From contig JAEYTI010000374.1 of assembly GCA_023434145.1 (NCBI GenBank), positions 1 through 9,993 of the forward strand: 9,993 nucleotides of DNA. Reading direction: 5' to 3'. The notes under the pieces are model-generated. The model was not told the DNA's origin and did no database searches. It saw nothing but the letters and a program-made list of their open reading frames with translations. Source of the DNA: Chloroflexota bacterium (GTDB lineage: Bacteria; Chloroflexota; Anaerolineae; Anaerolineales; Anaerolineaceae). Below are positions 1 to 6,193 of this stretch, in pieces (the first letter of the stretch is position 1; every line of letters begins with the position of its first letter). Both the position numbers and the translations under genes were made by a program.

Positions 1-36
1 TGCCCCTATTGAATCACATCCCCTTTAAAATCGGAA

Positions 37-69
37 GGGGCTGTCTCAATGTACTTTTGAGACAGCCCC
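37..69. repeat. 13-bp perfect inverted repeat, terminator-like or IS-end-like
   Basis: GGGGCTGTCTCAA (37-49) is exactly complementary to TTGAGACAGCCCC (57-69) around a 7-base loop. The first T-run (T6 at 83-88) lies 13 bases after the stem, so it is not a textbook intrinsic terminator, but it is the most likely end signal for a + strand gene left of the window. The same 13 bases also resemble terminal inverted repeats of some insertion sequences. No transposase and no flanking target duplication is visible. An alternative weaker stem, CCCCTT (20-25) with AAGGGG (35-40), overlaps the left arm. Confidence 0.55.
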
Positions 70-123
70 CTTGGAATGGAATTTTTTGCATGCCAGAGCC
101 TCTACTTCTGTCTCTTTGTAAGA

Positions 124-152
124 TTGGCATAAAGCTTGCACATGACTACAGT
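124..152 (+). promoter_or_regulatory. Sigma70-like promoter of the cell-envelope operon
   Basis: TTGGCA (124-129, 5 of 6 to consensus) and TACAGT (147-152, 4 of 6) are separated by exactly 17 bases, placing a start site near 159. This lies downstream of an in-frame ATG at 136, which argues that the amidase starts at the later ATG at 223. A weaker pair, TTGCTT (184-189) and TACTAT (208-213), lies nearer the gene. Both are predictions from sequence only. Confidence 0.45.
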
Positions 153-222
153 ACGACCACCGCCTATCGTCTCACAAATTTACTTGCTTTTAACGCCGCA
201 ATTAAGGTACTATCATGGAAAT

Positions 223-1032
223 ATGAACGAAAATGTCGCCTTTCCCCCGAACGCCAAACCGAACCGGCGCCCTCGCCCAGCGCGCGGAAAGTACACTGCC
301 TGGAAGGCGCTCTCCCAGGTGTTCAGCGTGGCTTTACTGGTTGCCACCATGCTTACCATGGTATCTACCCCGGCTGCTTTCTTTACTAGTAACTTGTTCG
401 AGCGCATGTTTGAGAACGTTCAACCGGCGGTGCCCATTGAAACGCTGCCCACCACCACGCCTTCTCCGCGCCCCCGAATCGGATTGGTTGCGGGGCATTA
501 TGGCAATGACCCTGGCTCTGTCTGCGCCGATGGCCTGACAGAAATGCAAGTGAACCTGGATATTGCCACCCGGGTGAAAGATATTCTGACCAAAGAAGGC
601 TATGAAGTCGACCTGCTGAACGAGTTCGATAGCAGGCTGCTGGCGTACCGCGCGCTCGCGCTGGTATCCATTCACAACGACTCGTGCGACTACATCAACG
701 ATCAGGCAACCGGGTTCAAGGTGGCAGCGGCGCAGTCCACGGTTCATCCTGAAAAGGCCACCCGGCTGACGGCGTGCATGTCGCAGCGCTATGCCATGGC
801 GACCAATATGCAGTTCCACTACAACACCATTACCCGTGATATGACCGAATATCACGCGTTTTCCGAAATACATAACGAGACTCCCGCAGCGATTATCGAG
901 ACAGGCTTCCTAAACCTGGACCGCGAGATTCTTACCAAGCGAAGCGATTTGGTCGCACAGGGGGTAGCGAACGGTATTTTGTGCTTCGTACGGAATGAAG
1001 ATCTCCCGCAGCTCCCGGTAGTGACGCCATGA
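223..1032 (+). CDS. Membrane-anchored N-acetylmuramoyl-L-alanine amidase (Amidase_3 family)
   Basis: A zinc amidase expected to cleave the bond between N-acetylmuramic acid and L-Ala of the stem peptide. From the start used here (269 residues), a Lys/Arg-rich cytoplasmic tail (about 11-28) is followed by one membrane segment (about 29-54), a short Thr/Pro linker (71-84) and the catalytic domain (85-256). The family's key residues are visible: His92 in AGHYGNDPGS, Glu107 in GLTEMQVNLD, His151 in SIHND (zinc ligands) and the catalytic Glu226 in AIIETGFLN. The anchor should leave the enzyme outside the membrane. An in-frame ATG at 136 would add 29 residues, but the best promoter begins transcription after it, so 223 is preferred; a clear Shine-Dalgarno is lacking at both. 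First gene of the operon; its stop overlaps the next start. Function confident, start moderate. Confidence 0.88.
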   Translation: MNENVAFPPNAKPNRRPRPARGKYTAWKALSQVFSVALLVATMLTMVSTPAAFFTSNLFERMFENVQPAVPIETLPTTTPSPRPRIGLVAGHYGNDPGSVCADGLTEMQVNLDIATRVKDILTKEGYEVDLLNEFDSRLLAYRALALVSIHNDSCDYINDQATGFKVAAAQSTVHPEKATRLTACMSQRYAMATNMQFHYNTITRDMTEYHAFSEIHNETPAAIIETGFLNLDREILTKRSDLVAQGVANGILCFVRNEDLPQLPVVTP

Positions 1033-2243
1033 CCGAACTGCCCGATGAATCGCGCAACGCCATTCAGCAAGCCATCCAAGCTGTACGCCGCGGCGACCGC
1101 ACCCAGGCTCGCCGCTGGGCGTCACTCGCCGCACGGTTAGATCCTGCCAGCGAGCAGCCCTGGCTGATCCTCGCTTCACTGGCCTCGCCTTCTGCCAGTG
1201 TCGCCTATTTAAAAATTGCGCTGGAGAAAAACCCAAACTCCGCGACAGCACACCGTGCCATGCATTGGGCACAGGAACGTTACCAGCGCGAGGCGCTTGC
1301 GCAGCCCGTGGGGTCCGCAACGCAAAACGATGAAGATCCGCTGGCTGCTGCCGCAAAAACGGACCCGGGCATCCGCCCGCCTGCCGGCCTGCACGTGATT
1401 GAGGCGGACTGGTCAACCGCATCCGCTGCGCGCGAGCGCCCCACCATTCCGCGCCGACCGGTTCGTATCCCTCCCGGAGAATCGACTCAACCCGTCAACG
1501 TTACCCCAGCGGCGGCCGGTACCCGGCTGCTGCTCGGCAAACCGGTTGTCACCTGGGTGGCTGCGATCCTTGCGGTTGCATTCCTAGCACTGTTCCTGGC
1601 GGGCGCCGCCGGCAGTTATATGGTGATGAACCGCAGCGCATCCGCGGAGCGTGGCGTGGCGATGCTGTTCAAACCCAGCCTCACGCCCACCAATACGCCA
1701 ACCCCCACTCCAACCAGCACGCCCACATCAACGCCCACCGCTACACCCACCAATACGCCAACTTCTACAGCAACCCCAACCGAGACCCCTACCCCAACCG
1801 ATACTCCAACGTCGCTGCCTACCAACACACCTGAGCCCACCCAACCACCAGGCCCCGTGTTCCCGGGCCTGCCAGCAGGCGTTTCGGATGATGAGTTCTG
1901 GATCGACGTGGATCTGACCAACCAGACCACGCACGCCTACAGGGGATATTCGCTGTTAAACTCCTTTGTTGTCTCCACCGGCACGTGGCAGTACCCCACC
2001 GTCACCGGCACCTACAAGGTGTACGTCAAGTACCGCTACACCGATATGAGCGGCCCAGGCTATTATCTCGCAGACGTGCCCTACACCATGTACTTCTACA
2101 AGGGCTATGGGATTCACGGCACCTACTGGCATAACAACTTTGGCACGCCGATGAGCCACGGCTGCGTCAATTTACGCACCGAAGACGCCGGATGGTTGTT
2201 TGATCACGCCGTTGTGGGAACTGTGGTACACGTCCACTATTGA
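1029..2243 (+). CDS. TPR-like, single-pass membrane L,D-transpeptidase (YkuD domain)
   Basis: 404 residues. Order: helical TPR-like repeats at 8-86 (ARRWASLAARLDPASEQPW, then AYLKIALEKNPNSATAHRAM), a basic Pro-rich stretch (136-150), a membrane segment (about 173-197), a Thr-Pro linker (219-275) and a YkuD catalytic domain (about 288-404). The active-site signature is intact: His363 in IHGTYWHNNFG and Ser376-His377-Gly378-Cys379 followed by VNL, with Cys379 the nucleophile. The family makes 3-3 peptidoglycan cross-links or attaches proteins to stem peptides. The basic residues before the membrane segment imply TPRs inside and catalysis outside. The ATG overlaps the amidase stop (ATGA), indicating translational coupling. 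Having intracellular TPRs on an extracellular transpeptidase is unusual; their partner is unknown. Confidence 0.9.
   Translation: MTELPDESRNAIQQAIQAVRRGDRTQARRWASLAARLDPASEQPWLILASLASPSASVAYLKIALEKNPNSATAHRAMHWAQERYQREALAQPVGSATQNDEDPLAAAAKTDPGIRPPAGLHVIEADWSTASAARERPTIPRRPVRIPPGESTQPVNVTPAAAGTRLLLGKPVVTWVAAILAVAFLALFLAGAAGSYMVMNRSASAERGVAMLFKPSLTPTNTPTPTPTSTPTSTPTATPTNTPTSTATPTETPTPTDTPTSLPTNTPEPTQPPGPVFPGLPAGVSDDEFWIDVDLTNQTTHAYRGYSLLNSFVVSTGTWQYPTVTGTYKVYVKYRYTDMSGPGYYLADVPYTMYFYKGYGIHGTYWHNNFGTPMSHGCVNLRTEDAGWLFDHAVVGTVVHVHY
1683..1853 (+). repeat. Thr-Pro-rich linker coding repeat
   Basis: Low-complexity ACN-CCN codons encode about 57 residues of TPTxTPT type. A 17-base block (CCCACCAATACGCCAAC) occurs at 1686-1702 and again exactly 60 bases later at 1746-1762, suggesting growth by in-frame duplication. 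Such linkers are typical spacers between membrane anchor and catalytic domain in Chloroflexota and actinobacterial surface proteins, and may be glycosylated (inference). Confidence 0.8.
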
Positions 2244-2250
2244 GACAGCC

Positions 2251-3324
2251 ATGGACATACTATTTTCGGAAGACCTGCAGCAACTAAGCCGCCGCGCATT
2301 TTTAAAAAAAGCGCAGGCTGGGCTGTTGGGGTTATTCCTGCTGCCCTTGCGGGAACGCGCGCTGGGGCGCGAGCGGCTGGTGCCTGCCGGGCAAGAGGGC
2401 GTACCAGAGATGGGGCGAATGCTAGATGACGCGACACCAGTCTACAAAGAGCCCTCATTCTCCTCCAAGCTGGTCAACATGTACTGGCGCGACCTGGTCT
2501 ACCCAATCACCGCCGCGACGGTGGGTGATAAAGAGCCCGATCATAACCGGGTGTGGTATCAGATCAGCAATGGCGGGTACATCCACTCGGGTAAGGTACA
2601 GCCCGTAGCGCTAAAAAGTAATCCTGTGGTCGAAAGCGTGCCGAAAACCGGCCTGCTGGCGGAGGTAAGCGTTCCGTTCACCGACGCGCGCCTGGACCCA
2701 AACCGCCCCGACCGGCACGCCTACCGGCTGTACTTCAGCACCACGCATTGGATTAACGCCGTGGTGAAAGATAAACAAGGCAAAAACTGGTACCGCATCA
2801 ACGACGACAAGTATAAGAAAACGTATTTTGTCTCTGCCGAGCATCTGAGACCGATCCCCGCCGAAGAACTGACGACGCTTTCGCCAACTGTGCCGGCGGA
2901 AGAGAAACGCATCGAAGTGCGCCTGGAAGAACAACTCGTAATTGCCTACGAGGCAGGCAACCCTGTCTTTATGACCCGCACGGCGACCGGCGGGCGCTTT
3001 ATTGAAGGCAATTACACCACCGCCACCGGTGTGTTCATGACCAATCGCAAGCGCCCATCCAGGCACATGGCAAGCGGAGATCTTGCCGCGCCCAATAGCT
3101 ACGATCTGCCCGGCGTGCCGTGGGTCTGCTACCTGACGCTAAAAGGCATCTCATTCCACGGCACCTTCTGGCATAACGATTTTGGCAGGCCGCGCAGTCA
3201 TGGCTGCCTGAATCTCTCCTCTCAGGCGGCCCGCTGGATTTACCGCTGGACACTGCCCCACGTGCCCGAGGGCAAGCATATCCTGGAGAAGCAGGAAGGC
3301 ACCCGCGTCGATATTGTCGAATAG
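2251..3324 (+). CDS. Tat-exported L,D-transpeptidase (YkuD domain)
   Basis: 357 residues from the ATG 7 bases after the preceding stop. A twin-arginine signal is clear: SRRAFLK at residues 13-19 matches the Tat consensus, followed by a hydrophobic stretch (about 22-33). Two probable SH3-like modules follow (about 60-120, with VWYQISNGGYIHSG; about 135-205, with NWYRINDDKYKKTYF), then a YkuD domain (about 218-357). The catalytic signature is complete: His303 in SFHGTFWHNDFG, Ser316-His317-Gly318-Cys319 and LNL. It closely mirrors the upstream enzyme's motif, so the two are paralogues with different export routes. An earlier in-frame ATG at 2200 overlaps the upstream gene and would bury the Tat motif deeper; 2251 gives a normal signal-peptide length. 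The ribosome binding site is weak, so coupling to the gene before is likely. Final gene of the envelope trio. Confidence 0.9.
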   Translation: MDILFSEDLQQLSRRAFLKKAQAGLLGLFLLPLRERALGRERLVPAGQEGVPEMGRMLDDATPVYKEPSFSSKLVNMYWRDLVYPITAATVGDKEPDHNRVWYQISNGGYIHSGKVQPVALKSNPVVESVPKTGLLAEVSVPFTDARLDPNRPDRHAYRLYFSTTHWINAVVKDKQGKNWYRINDDKYKKTYFVSAEHLRPIPAEELTTLSPTVPAEEKRIEVRLEEQLVIAYEAGNPVFMTRTATGGRFIEGNYTTATGVFMTNRKRPSRHMASGDLAAPNSYDLPGVPWVCYLTLKGISFHGTFWHNDFGRPRSHGCLNLSSQAARWIYRWTLPHVPEGKHILEKQEGTRVDIVE

Positions 3325-3342
3325 CGTGCTCGCGCGTACAAT
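3314..3342 (+). promoter_or_regulatory. Sigma70-like promoter of the LURP-one gene
   Basis: TTGTCG (3314-3319, 4 of 6) and TACAAT (3337-3342, 5 of 6) are 17 bases apart; the -35 box lies inside the last codons of the transpeptidase. Start would fall near 3349, giving a leader of about 23 bases that carries the GGGAG ribosome binding site at 3361-3365. It would allow expression apart from the upstream operon. Prediction only. Confidence 0.45.
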
Positions 3343-3371
3343 ACAGAGACATTGATATCAGGGAGAGCATC

Positions 3372-3953
3372 ATGTACACACCATTCCAGGCCAACCACTT
3401 TATCCTCAAGAAACAGGTGCTCGCGCTCACCGGCGTGTTTCGCCTGTACGACGAGGCTGACAATGTCATCGCCTATAGCAAGCAAAAAATGTTCAAACTG
3501 CGCGAAGATATCCGCGTGTTTTCGGATGAAAGCCAGACCCAAGAAGTGCTGTCCATCCAGGCGCGGCAGATCCTTGATTTTTCTGCCGCCTATGACGTGT
3601 ACGACAGCCAGGAACAGCGGCTGGTGGGCACGCTGCGCAGGCGTGGATTCCGATCCATGATGCGCGATGAATGGGATGTACTATATCCCGGTGATGCAGT
3701 GGTGGGCACACTAATGGAAGACAGTATGACGCGCGCCTTACTGCGCCGGCTGCTGGTTGGCCGCCTGCTGCCACAGGATTACGACCTGCTGCTGGGCAAT
3801 AACAAAGTAATGGATCTGCGCCAGCAGTTCAACTTCTTCCGCTACGAGCTGGACCTCGACTTCAGCTACGATACCAACCGCCAATTCGATCACCGCCTCG
3901 GCATTGCCGCAGGCATCCTGCTGGCTGCGATTGAAGGCAAGCAGGAATCCTAA
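3372..3953 (+). CDS. LURP-one-related / YxjI-like protein
   Basis: 193 residues, soluble, no signal peptide. The pattern fits the LURP-one-related family (Tubby/scramblase-like beta-barrel): FILKKQVLALTGVFRLYD, then a beta-rich run of short strands (VIAYSKQKMFKLREDIRVF, ILDFSAAYDVYDS) and a final hydrophobic helix (FDHRLGIAAGILLAAIEG, about 172-189) that would sit in the barrel. Family length is about 160-220 residues, so this is complete. Bacterial members have no settled biochemical role; by fold they may bind membranes or lipids (inference). The start is set by GGGAGAG at 3361-3367, with 4-6 bases to the ATG. It is followed by a structured 61-base gap and then an unknown gene. Family call moderate to good from memory of its pattern, not from a search. 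Confidence 0.72.
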   Translation: MYTPFQANHFILKKQVLALTGVFRLYDEADNVIAYSKQKMFKLREDIRVFSDESQTQEVLSIQARQILDFSAAYDVYDSQEQRLVGTLRRRGFRSMMRDEWDVLYPGDAVVGTLMEDSMTRALLRRLLVGRLLPQDYDLLLGNNKVMDLRQQFNFFRYELDLDFSYDTNRQFDHRLGIAAGILLAAIEGKQES

Positions 3954-4004
3954 ATCGCTGTCCTGCAGCTTGCATCCAAGGTGTAGGATAGCAAACTGAG
4001 CGAT
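3954..4004 (+). promoter_or_regulatory. Imperfect hairpin abutting a ribosome binding site
   Basis: Nested complementary blocks fold this gap: ATCGCT (3954-3959) with AGCGAT (3999-4004), CAG (3966-3968) with CTG (3996-3998), TTGC (3970-3973) with GCAA (3991-3994), ATCC (3974-3977) with GGAT (3986-3989), around the loop AAGGTGTA, with a 6-base bulge on the left. The ribosome binding site AGAGGAG (4006-4012) follows at once. It may tune translation of the downstream gene or mark an RNA processing point. There is no U-tract, so a terminator is unlikely. Confidence 0.4.
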
Positions 4005-4014
4005 TAGAGGAGTT

Positions 4015-4443
4015 ATGTCACAACAACCGCTGTTTTCCGGTTTGATTGTTGATGAGTTTGACAATCCGGTAGATACCACATACGTGGGCGCTGAGCCCAT
4101 GTATGTGGTAAACGATCATGGCTTCCGGCGACATATACCCGCCGAGCAGGTGGATCGCCAGGTACTGCGCATCATGGCCGAGCAGATCAAAGGCAACGAG
4201 GATCTTGTCAGCGACCAGGCGGCAAAAATGCTTGGTCAGGATGATCCCTTCAGCCGCGCGGCGATCCAAAACCAGCTAAAGAACATCGAGCAGCAGTTGG
4301 AGCAGGTGCTCCGCGCGGGCATTCCCGAGGAAGGCCGCGCCTATATGGGTATGATGGGCTTCCGCGTCACCATCAACTTGCACGGCGACGTAATCAACCT
4401 GTTGCAGCCCGGTGGGATCCAGGGTGAAGGTGGCGAGGAATAG
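4015..4443 (+). CDS. Unrecognised conserved-looking 142-residue protein
   Basis: I do not recognise a family. The protein is soluble, acidic and without a signal peptide or membrane segment. The N-terminal part (about 7-50) looks beta-rich (FSGLIVDEFDNPVDTTYVG, MYVVNDHGFRRHIPAEQVD). The middle (about 46-100) is helical, with a Gln/Glu-rich amphipathic helix at 83-100 (AIQNQLKNIEQQLEQVL) that could form a coiled coil. A short beta-like end (about 113-130, GFRVTINLHGDVINLL) precedes a Gly/Glu tail. The start is fixed by AGAGGAG at 4006-4012, slightly close to the ATG. Codon use and base composition match the neighbours, and no overlapping frame is better, so it is very likely a real gene. It probably shares the LURP-one gene's transcript and lies upstream of the thioredoxin-TPR gene. 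Confidence 0.8.
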   Translation: MSQQPLFSGLIVDEFDNPVDTTYVGAEPMYVVNDHGFRRHIPAEQVDRQVLRIMAEQIKGNEDLVSDQAAKMLGQDDPFSRAAIQNQLKNIEQQLEQVLRAGIPEEGRAYMGMMGFRVTINLHGDVINLLQPGGIQGEGGEE

Positions 4444-4478
4444 TAAAAAGGTAGTTCTATTACTGCTGCCGGTTTGTT

Positions 4479-4484
4479 TATAAT
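4479..4484 (+). promoter_or_regulatory. TATAAT -10 box upstream of the thioredoxin-TPR gene
   Basis: A perfect TATAAT at 4479-4484 has TG two bases too far upstream for a standard extended -10 (TGTTTATAAT). No good -35 is visible at 17 or 18 bases (TTCTAT at 4455-4460 is poor). Start would be near 4491, giving a leader of about 80 bases with a small 5-bp hairpin (AATCC 4496-4500 with GGATT 4505-4509). Confidence 0.45.
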
Positions 4485-4569
4485 ATTCCAAGGAGAATCC
4501 TACAGGATTTTAACAAAGAATCTCTATCATCCATATCAGCGCGACGATCCGCGCAATGGAGAGTGAGTG

Positions 4570-5406
4570 ATGATGTCTTCGAACTTTATTGTTGATGTTA
4601 CTGAACACGATTTTGAATACGAGGTGCTTTCCTACTCACAGAATGTACCTGTGGTAGTGGAATTTTGGGCAACCTGGTGCCAGCCTTGCAAGGTTCTCGG
4701 CCCAATGCTCGAGCGCCTGGCCGAAGAAGGTCAGGGCAGCTTCCGTCTTGCCCGTGTTGACGTTGACGCAAACCCCAACCTGGCGCTCCGCTACGGCGTG
4801 CGCAGCGTTCCCACCGTCAAGGCCATCAGTCAGGGCCAGGTAGTGGGTGAATTTGCCGGCTTGCAGCCCGAAGCGCGCGTGCGCGACTTCCTCGCCCGCC
4901 TGGCTCCGCCCAGCGAATCTGCGCTGGCGCAGGAGAAGGCTGATGCGCTGCTGGCTGCCCATGAATGGGCCGAAGCTGAAGCCGTGTATCGCAAGCTAGA
5001 CGAGCACAACCAGAACCATCCGGGTATCCTGCTGGGGCTGGTGAAATCGCTGCTGGCACAAGGCAAGAGCGGCGAGTCGCTGTTTATGCTCAACTACTTC
5101 CCAGCCAGCCGAGAGTATACCCCCGCGCAGTTGATGCGTCCGCTGGCAGAAGCGATGATGAAGTACGAAAAGAACGAACTGCCCGCCGAAACCGATCTGG
5201 ACGCTATGTTCCTCAGCGCCATCCGGCTAGCCCAGCGAGGCAACCACCTCGCCGCCCTCGACGGCCTGCTCGACCTGCTGCGCCAGGACAAGCGCTACCG
5301 CAGCGATAAGGCCCGCCAGGTGTTCCTGGGCATCCTTGAACTGCTCGGCCCTGATGACCCAGACGCGCGCCAGTACCGCTCAGAACTGGCCATGGTTTTG
5401 TTCTAA
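4570..5406 (+). CDS. cnoX: Thioredoxin-TPR co-chaperone of the CnoX/YbbN type
   Basis: 278 residues. A thioredoxin domain (about 5-112) carries the canonical active site WATWCQPCK, with Cys37 and Cys40, and the cis-proline motif SVPT at 79-82. It is followed by a TPR region (about 117-278) whose end, QYRSELAMVLF, is typical of the YbbN family. Members bind unfolding proteins and hand them to chaperones; those with CxxC can also reduce disulfides, whereas the E. coli protein lacks the full motif. Length matches the family (about 280). Three starts are stacked in frame (GTG 4567, ATG 4570, ATG 4573); GGAGAG at 4558-4563 lies 6 bases before the ATG at 4570, which is chosen. No signal peptide, so cytoplasmic. 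It has its own TATAAT and ends before a long hairpin shared with the convergent PPK2 operon. Confidence 0.87.
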   Translation: MMSSNFIVDVTEHDFEYEVLSYSQNVPVVVEFWATWCQPCKVLGPMLERLAEEGQGSFRLARVDVDANPNLALRYGVRSVPTVKAISQGQVVGEFAGLQPEARVRDFLARLAPPSESALAQEKADALLAAHEWAEAEAVYRKLDEHNQNHPGILLGLVKSLLAQGKSGESLFMLNYFPASREYTPAQLMRPLAEAMMKYEKNELPAETDLDAMFLSAIRLAQRGNHLAALDGLLDLLRQDKRYRSDKARQVFLGILELLGPDDPDARQYRSELAMVLF

Positions 5407-5415
5407 CCTCCCTTA

Positions 5416-5474
5416 TGCAGCAATGATACGAAGCGAGGGCAGCTAAGCTGCCCTCGCTTCGTATCATTGCTGCA
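5416..5474. terminator. 28-bp perfect hairpin between convergent genes
   Basis: The arm 5416-5443 (from TGCAGCAATG to GAGGGCAGC) is exactly complementary to 5447-5474 with only TAA between them. It fills the 69-base gap between the thioredoxin-TPR stop (5406) and the PPK2 stop (5476), so it can act on transcripts from both sides. Neither strand has a U-tract after the stem, so it may block or end transcripts by a route other than the classic one, or protect 3' ends. Confidence 0.65.
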
Positions 5475-5475
5475 A

Positions 5476-6183
5476 TTACTTCAACTCCTGCTCCAGCTTG
5501 TCCACAATGGTTTTTAGCACTTTGATTCGCGCGTAATACTTATCGTTGCCCTCGATCACCGTCCACGGAGCGCGGAGGGTGCTGGTCTTCAACAGCATCT
5601 CGCCGACCGCCTCTTCGTACTGGTCCCACTTCTCGCGGTTGCGCCAATCTTCATCGGTCAGCTTCCAGTTGCGCAGCTTATCATTGGCACGCTCCTCAAA
5701 GCGCTTCAACTGCTCCTCTTTGGTAACGTGCATCCAGAACTTGAACAAAATGGTGCCAAAATCAATGAGCTGCTGCTCAAACTGATTGATCTCGCGGTAG
5801 GCGCGCTTCCAATCGGCCTCCGAGCAGAAACCTTCGATGCGCTCTACCATCACCCGCCCGTACCAGGCACGATCGAGGATAGCAATTTGTCCCTTCTCCG
5901 GCAGGCGACGCCAGAAGCGGTACAGGTAGTGGTGGGTCTTATCCTCGCCCTGCGGCGCGGCGATCGGGTGCACGGTGTAGCCGCGCGGGTCCAGCTTCTC
6001 TGTCACCCGCTTGATCGCCCCACCCTTCCCGGCGGCATCCCAACCCTCAAACAGGATGATCACCGGGCGCTGCTGCACGTACACCTGATAGCCCAGCCGC
6101 GAAAGCGCCACCTGGTTCTCCACCAGCTTTTTCTTGTATGTCGGTTTATCCAACGCAACGTTCATATCAATGGACGCGAGCAT
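5476..6183 (-). CDS. ppk2: PPK2-family polyphosphate kinase, second of tandem pair
   Basis: 235 residues. PPK2 enzymes transfer phosphate between polyphosphate and nucleotides in the cytoplasm. Visible motifs: Walker A GWDAAGKGG (47-55), the DPRGYTVHPIAAPQGED segment (65-81), and the Walker B/lid motif DRAWYGRVMVERIEGFC (104-120). PIAAP and VERIEGF recall the catalytic C-terminal half of two-domain polyphosphate:AMP phosphotransferases. The start at 6183 is chosen because AAGGAGG (from the minus strand, directly after the upstream stop) sits 6 bases before it; a longer reading to 6303 would overlap the upstream gene. Only 10 bases separate the two genes, and the ribosome binding site begins in the preceding TAA, so they are translationally linked. 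Substrate (AMP, ADP, GDP) cannot be assigned from sequence alone. Confidence 0.9.
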   Translation of the reverse strand: MLASIDMNVALDKPTYKKKLVENQVALSRLGYQVYVQQRPVIILFEGWDAAGKGGAIKRVTEKLDPRGYTVHPIAAPQGEDKTHHYLYRFWRRLPEKGQIAILDRAWYGRVMVERIEGFCSEADWKRAYREINQFEQQLIDFGTILFKFWMHVTKEEQLKRFEERANDKLRNWKLTDEDWRNREKWDQYEEAVGEMLLKTSTLRAPWTVIEGNDKYYARIKVLKTIVDKLEQELK

Positions 6184-6193
6184 GGCAGCCTCC

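Noticed and set aside
136..222. Extended N-terminus of the amidase from the ATG at 136
   Set aside because: The best promoter (124-152) would start transcription near 159, after this codon; the extra 29 residues look non-coding and there is no ribosome binding site before 136.
334..873. 179-codon open frame on the minus strand
   Set aside because: It lies wholly antisense to the amidase, whose motifs are clear, and its translation has no recognisable features.
1683..1853. Repeats considered as a CRISPR array
   Set aside because: They are in-frame codon repeats within a transpeptidase gene, without regular repeat-spacer structure.
1616..1930. Minus-strand Val-Gly repeat frame
   Set aside because: Simply the reverse complement of the Thr-Pro linker; no real gene.
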